Assembly (NCBI GenBank): GCA_021156245.1 | Contig: JAJNBO010000094.1 | Location: 1 to 7,936, forward strand | Length of the DNA stretch: 7,936 bases | From: Ramlibacter sp. | Lineage (GTDB): Bacteria > Pseudomonadota > Gammaproteobacteria > Burkholderiales > Burkholderiaceae_C | Direction of reading: 5' to 3' | Shown here: positions 4,495 through 7,936 of the stretch, in pieces | Numbering within the stretch: the first letter of the stretch is position 1 | Layout: each line of letters begins with the position of its first letter | Notes under the pieces: generated by a model | Seen by the model: only the letters and a program-made list of their open reading frames with translations | The model's database searches: none | Told to the model about the DNA's origin: nothing | Position numbers and translations under genes: made by a program

Positions 4495-7400
4495 CGCTGC
4501 GGCCACGACAAGATGCAGCTCCGAGCCGCTTGCGACGGCTTCGAAGGAGGTCGGCGAGACGCTCGGCATCGTGCCGGCGTCCAGGCTGGAAGCCTGGACC
4601 ACGCTGTAGGACCCGGCGGGAATCTCGACCCCGCCCAGGACGTTGACGGCCACGGTTCCACCCGACGTGGCGCTGCCGCTCACTGCAAGCTTGTCGAACG
4701 ACGTCGCGCTGCCGAAATCGATGGCCAGCGTGGAGCCGGATTCCATGACCAGGTTGCCGGTCAGCGTCAGCGTGCCGACCGCGCCCGCGCCGCCGGGGGA
4801 GATCGTCCCGAAGTTGGCCACCGTACCGGCGCCCCCGGCGACCACCAGGTTGCCGCTGCCGCTGATGTGGCCGCTGGCGGCGTTGGTCAGGTAGCCCACG
4901 GTCATCACCGCCGGGCCGCTGGACACGCCGAAGCCGATGTTCAGCGTGCCATCCACGATGACCTTGCCTTCGTTCAGCGAGAAGTCCGGCGCCGTCACGG
5001 TGGCACCCGCGGCCACGTCGAAGACGCCATGGTTGTCGACCAGGTTCAGGTTCGAGGTGCCGCCCGTGGCGGAGATGCGCGCGCCCTCGTGGTTGGTGAC
5101 GCCGCCCGATGGCATCAGGGCCGATCCGTCCGCGAGCTGCACCTGGTCGAAGTTGACGAACGAGCCGCCGCCGGTCACCGACGACCCGGTGTTCATGCGA
5201 ACGTCGGCGTTGTTCACCCAGATCGAATGCAGCTGCATCGCGCCCTGCACCTGCACCTTGGTGCCCTCGGCCGAGAAGACGCCCTGCGTTCCGGTCGCGC
5301 CGGTGCTGCCGTCGAAGTTGGTCCCGCCCATGCCGCCCTGCGAGTGGATCTCCGGGGCCTGCAGGATCACCTCGGCGTTGGCCGAAGACACGTCGACCAG
5401 CCCGCCCGCGCCGCCGTTGCCGGCGTTCGGCAGCCCTTCCGCCTCGCCGTCGCCGCCGTTGCCGCCGCGCGCGATCAACTGGATGCCGTTGCCCAGCACG
5501 AGGTTGCCGCTGGATCGCGCGACCTTCACCGTGCCGCCATCGCCGCCGTTGCCGGCCGCGACGGAGGAACTCCCCTGACCGCCATCGCCGCCGCTCGCGT
5601 CGATGAAGGGCGTGAGCAGCGTGCCGCCGAAGGTGACGTTGGCGATGCCGCCCAGGCCACCGTTGCCGCCCGGCAGCAGCGCCGCGCCGCCCGCGGCCTG
5701 CACGCCGTCGGTGCGGATGTGCAGCTTGGATTCGAGGGTGATGTCGCCACCGTCCCCCCCGCTGGCGCCATGGCCGCCGTTGGCGCTGAGGGCGGGCGTT
5801 GGCCCGTCGGCCGCGGCAGCGAACCCGTCCACGGACGCCGGCATCTGCTCGGCGACAATGGAGCCGCCGGTGGACTTGACCACGATGGACCCGGCGTCAC
5901 CGCCGCGCCCGAGATAGCTGGAGCCACCGTCGACGGACACGGCCGGCCCGCCATAGGATCGCAGGGTGATGTCGCCGTCGGCCCTGACGTCGACCAGGCC
6001 GCCCCGGCCCCCTTGGCCGCCGCTGTCGGAGAAACCTCCGCTCGCGTACAGCCCCTGGAAGCCGACCGCGCCGCCCCCCTTGATGACGATCGAGCCGGCG
6101 GCCTTGCCGACTGCGCCGCTGCCGCCGCTCACGTCGATGTTGTATCCGGAGATGTCGCCGCCCGCGGAGACCTGCACGGTGCCACCCGCGCCACCGGCGC
6201 CGGCGCCCGTAACCCCGAACGAGTTTCCGCCGTAGGCGTTCATGGACCCGAGCGAAACGTCGCCCGAGGTGGTGGTCACCTGGATGCCGCCAGCCGCGCC
6301 CGCCGTGCCGCCGGTGGCGGAGCCGGAGTCCGCGCTGCCACCGACGGCCGACACGTTGCCGCCCTGCACGCCCGTGCCCGCCGACAGCAGGATCTTGCCG
6401 CCTGCGCCCGCGGTGCCCCCGCCCGCCGAACCCGCGGACACCGAGCCGCCGTCCGCGCGGGCCGTGCTCAGGTCGATGCGGCCACCGGCGATCACCGTGA
6501 TGTCGCCTGCGCGCTTGGCCACCGGCCCGGCGGTGGCGCTGGAGGACATGGCGTCGCCGCCGCTGGAATGGATGCCGCCGCCGCTGACGTCGGTCTTGGC
6601 CTGCACGAGGACGTCGCCGCCGAGTCCTGCCGGGCGGATCTCGCCGAAGGAGTCGGTGCTGGAGCCGCCTTGCGTGTCGATGGAGCTGAAAAAGACACCG
6701 CCGCCCGAGGACGTCGCGGTCACCATCCCGCCGTTGCCGGAGCCGGTGCTGCCCGAGGCGCCCATGCCGAAGGCGTAGAGGCTGCCGCCGCTGATGTCGC
6801 CCTGTGCGGTCAGCTGGATGTCGCCGGCGGACACGCCGGAGAAACTGCCGTGCGAACGCACTTCCTGGAAGCTGAGCGAGCCACCCTCCGCGGTGAGGCG
6901 GATGCTTCCCGCGTCCGCGCCGGTACCCTGGCGCCCGTTGGTCTGGAACACGCCGTCGCCCAGGATGCTGCCGCCGGCGAGCACGTCGATGCTGCCGTAC
7001 GTGCGCCGAACCAGCGTCGAGGAGCCGAAGTCGACGTCACCGCCGGCATCGATGCGGGTGCTCCCGTTGCTGCCCTGCACCGTGTTCGCCCCCGAGAAAC
7101 CGGAGCTGGTGCGGAAGCGGATGTCGCGCGCCGCGGTGATGTCCAGGTCGCCGCCGCTGTAGAGGCCGGTGCTCGAACCGACTTCCACGAAGCTGGTGTT
7201 GCCGACCACCACGTCGCGGCCGGCCTCGATGTCCAGGCCGGTGTTGCCGTTCAGGGAGGTGGAGGTTTCACCCAGGTTGCCCCTGGCGCCGATGCGCACG
7301 TCGCGGCCCGCCAGGACCTGCAGCTTGCCGCCGTAGACCGACACGTCATCGATCACGACATCGTTGGCGCCCTGCAGCACCGCGTTGCCGTTGACGCTGA

Positions 7401-7936
7401 TGTCCGCATTCGGGGCGACCCGCAGGTCCCCGGACGTGGTGACGAGGTTGAGGTTGCCGTTGGCGGTGATGGCGTTGCCGCCCCCGCCGCCAAGATACGT
7501 CGGCACCTGGCCGATGGTCAGCGACGTTGCATTGGTGACGGAGATGTTGGTGCCGGCCAGCCCCTGGAAGCGATCCATCTGGTTTGCGCCGGTCAGGCTG
7601 ATGCGGCCCGTATCGGCCTGTGCATAGACTTCGGACACGCGCACGACGCTGGTCGCGGCGTTCTGCTGGATGTAGCTGCCGGCCTGCAGGTGGAGCACGC
7701 CGTTGGTGTCGCCCACGGCGGCCACCGCGGGCGGCGGCGGCGCCGCGACGACGGCGGTGAGCTTGCCATCCAGCTGGATGTAGGTGTCTGCCGTCAGGGC
7801 CAGCGTGTTGCCGGAGCCCCAGGCCACGTCGGCATCTCCCATCAGCGTGATCGAGCCGCCGTTGGGGCCGGACGATCCGCCGGAGGTCGTCACCTGGACG
7901 TTGCCGAACTCGAGCTGCGCCGCCAGCACGTCGTCG
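4342..7936 (-). CDS. Giant Gly-rich FHA-like exoprotein (two-partner secretion passenger), C-terminal part
   Basis: The gene enters from the right edge, with 1197 visible codons ending at TGA 4342-4344. Residues are numbered from the GTG at 7929, which is probably internal because the frame continues to the edge. The signal peptide and TPS secretion domain would lie outside. Residues ~1-340 form short beta-helix-like rungs with FHA-type phrases (TADTYIQLDG, LAGTNISVTNATSLTIG, VLAGRDVRIG, ITAARDIRF). Residues 341-882 are ~15 degenerate tandem modules with Gly-rich loops. Residues ~885-1145 resemble autotransporter-associated strand repeats, including GTISPGGAGAVGTLTL (1041-1056). A PEPPPPPAS linker (1146-1154) precedes a tail with KDDDKNTGKDD and a final CKP. 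There is no outer-membrane beta-barrel, so type Va autotransport is unlikely and secretion through a separate TpsB pore is inferred. The likely role is a surface or secreted adhesin/biofilm fibre, but no binding domain is recognised. It is convergent with glcD, 10 bp between stops. No toxin domain (CdiA-like C-terminus) is seen. Confidence 0.85.
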   Translation of the reverse strand, partial: DDVLAAQLEFGNVQVTTSGGSSGPNGGSITLMGDADVAWGSGNTLALTADTYIQLDGKLTAVVAAPPPPAVAAVGDTNGVLHLQAGSYIQQNAATSVVRVSEVYAQADTGRISLTGANQMDRFQGLAGTNISVTNATSLTIGQVPTYLGGGGGNAITANGNLNLVTTSGDLRVAPNADISVNGNAVLQGANDVVIDDVSVYGGKLQVLAGRDVRIGARGNLGETSTSLNGNTGLDIEAGRDVVVGNTSFVEVGSSTGLYSGGDLDITAARDIRFRTSSGFSGANTVQGSNGSTRIDAGGDVDFGSSTLVRRTYGSIDVLAGGSILGDGVFQTNGRQGTGADAGSIRLTAEGGSLSFQEVRSHGSFSGVSAGDIQLTAQGDISGGSLYAFGMGASGSTGSGNGGMVTATSSGGGVFFSSIDTQGGSSTDSFGEIRPAGLGGDVLVQAKTDVSGGGIHSSGGDAMSSSATAGPVAKRAGDITVIAGGRIDLSTARADGGSVSAGSAGGGTAGAGGKILLSAGTGVQGGNVSAVGGSADSGSATGGTAGAAGGIQVTTTSGDVSLGSMNAYGGNSFGVTGAGAGGAGGTVQVSAGGDISGYNIDVSGGSGAVGKAAGSIVIKGGGAVGFQGLYASGGFSDSGGQGGRGGLVDVRADGDITLRSYGGPAVSVDGGSSYLGRGGDAGSIVVKSTGGSIVAEQMPASVDGFAAAADGPTPALSANGGHGASGGDGGDITLESKLHIRTDGVQAAGGAALLPGGNGGLGGIANVTFGGTLLTPFIDASGGDGGQGSSSVAAGNGGDGGTVKVARSSGNLVLGNGIQLIARGGNGGDGEAEGLPNAGNGGAGGLVDVSSANAEVILQAPEIHSQGGMGGTNFDGSTGATGTQGVFSAEGTKVQVQGAMQLHSIWVNNADVRMNTGSSVTGGGSFVNFDQVQLADGSALMPSGGVTNHEGARISATGGTSNLNLVDNHGVFDVAAGATVTAPDFSLNEGKVIVDGTLNIGFGVSSGPAVMTVGYLTNAASGHISGSGNLVVAGGAGTVANFGTISPGGAGAVGTLTLTGNLVMESGSTLAIDFGSATSFDKLAVSGSATSGGTVAVNVLGGVEIPAGSYSVVQASSLDAGTMPSVSPTSFEAVASGSELHLVVAAAPEPPPPPASTPAVQNEVVVYSQVFVNQIVKDDDKNTGKDDIVITDTACKP
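5284..6909 (-). repeat. Fifteen degenerate tandem modules with Gly-rich loops inside the exoprotein
   Basis: Residues 341-882 of the visible exoprotein divide into modules beginning at residues 341, 369, 401, 438, 475, 511, 548, 583, 612, 644, 680, 728, 761, 799 and 843. Lengths are 28-48 residues, and six are 35-37. Each starts with Gly plus a strand of alternating hydrophobics (GDIQLTA, GDVLVQA, GDITVIA, GKILLSA, GTVQVSA, GSIVIKG, GLVDVRA, GDITLES, GTVKVAR). A second short strand follows, ending near a small-residue-Gly-Gly, then a loop of Gly, Ser, Ala, Asp and Asn. Gly is about 27% of this stretch by hand count (149 of 542). The repeats are conserved as a pattern, not as near-identical DNA, so they look old and diverged rather than freshly duplicated. 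Confidence 0.75.

Noticed and set aside
4342..4700. C-terminal contact-dependent-inhibition toxin domain on the exoprotein
   Set aside because: The C-terminus is a strand-rich region, a proline linker and a ~40-residue tail, with no VENN-type boundary motif, toxin-sized domain or adjacent immunity gene.
5400..6450. Dense GCC/CCG triplet repetition resembling a microsatellite or CRISPR-like array
   Set aside because: No fixed-length direct repeats with unique spacers exist. The pattern comes from Gly and Ala codons in the repeat modules of an intact frame.
5284..6909. Similarity to mycobacterial PE_PGRS proteins
   Set aside because: The Gly-Gly-X loops look alike, but regular hydrophobic strands, FHA-type phrases in the same protein and the Gram-negative gene context fit a TPS or autotransporter passenger instead.
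4643..7627. Several Pro/Ser/Ala-rich plus-strand open frames opposite the exoprotein
   Set aside because: They are reverse complements of Gly-, Ser- and Thr-rich codons, with no independent start signals or recognisable domains.
7927..7929. GTG as the translation start of the exoprotein
   Set aside because: The frame remains open to the window edge, and the sequence here is already mid-passenger with no signal peptide, so this is an internal valine codon.

Overview
The window is chromosomal DNA from a high-GC Gram-negative bacterium. Codon choice, the GlcD and PurU sequences and the large secreted filamentous-haemagglutinin-like protein all point to a betaproteobacterium of the Burkholderiales, probably Comamonadaceae-like (Ramlibacter/Variovorax type). 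That placement is by sequence feel, not by a search. About 98% of the window is coding, in five genes. There are no RNA genes, mobile elements or CRISPR arrays.

Layout: (1) positions 1-568, + strand, the 3' two thirds of a ChaN-family haem-binding lipoprotein gene. (2) 571-1902, - strand, a complete class III PLP-dependent aminotransferase, convergent with the ChaN gene with 2 bp between their stops. (3) A 54-bp divergent spacer (1903-1956) with the aminotransferase ribosome binding site and a perfect 13-bp palindrome. (4) 1957-2805, + strand, purU, formyltetrahydrofolate deformylase. (5) 2838-4331, + strand, glcD, the FAD subunit of glycolate oxidase, with its own likely promoter overlapping the purU stop. 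(6) 4342 to the right edge, - strand, the C-terminal ~1197 residues of a very large Gly-rich exoprotein of the two-partner secretion (FHA-like) type, convergent with glcD with 10 bp between their stops.

The three central genes make metabolic sense together. GlcD makes glyoxylate from glycolate, a class III omega-aminotransferase could aminate glyoxylate to glycine, and PurU balances the folate C1 pool that glycine cleavage feeds. This link is inference from gene content. purU and glcD both lack a Shine-Dalgarno sequence and have a -10-like hexamer 6-8 nt before the ATG, which suggests leaderless transcripts.

The most unusual object is the exoprotein. It has a beta-helix-like passenger, about fifteen degenerate tandem modules with a median of ~36 residues that each carry a Gly/Ser/Ala-rich loop, then a region resembling autotransporter-associated strand repeats, a proline-rich linker, and an acidic-lysine tail ending in the only cysteine of the visible protein. 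I see no clearly new enzymatic or defence system in the window.
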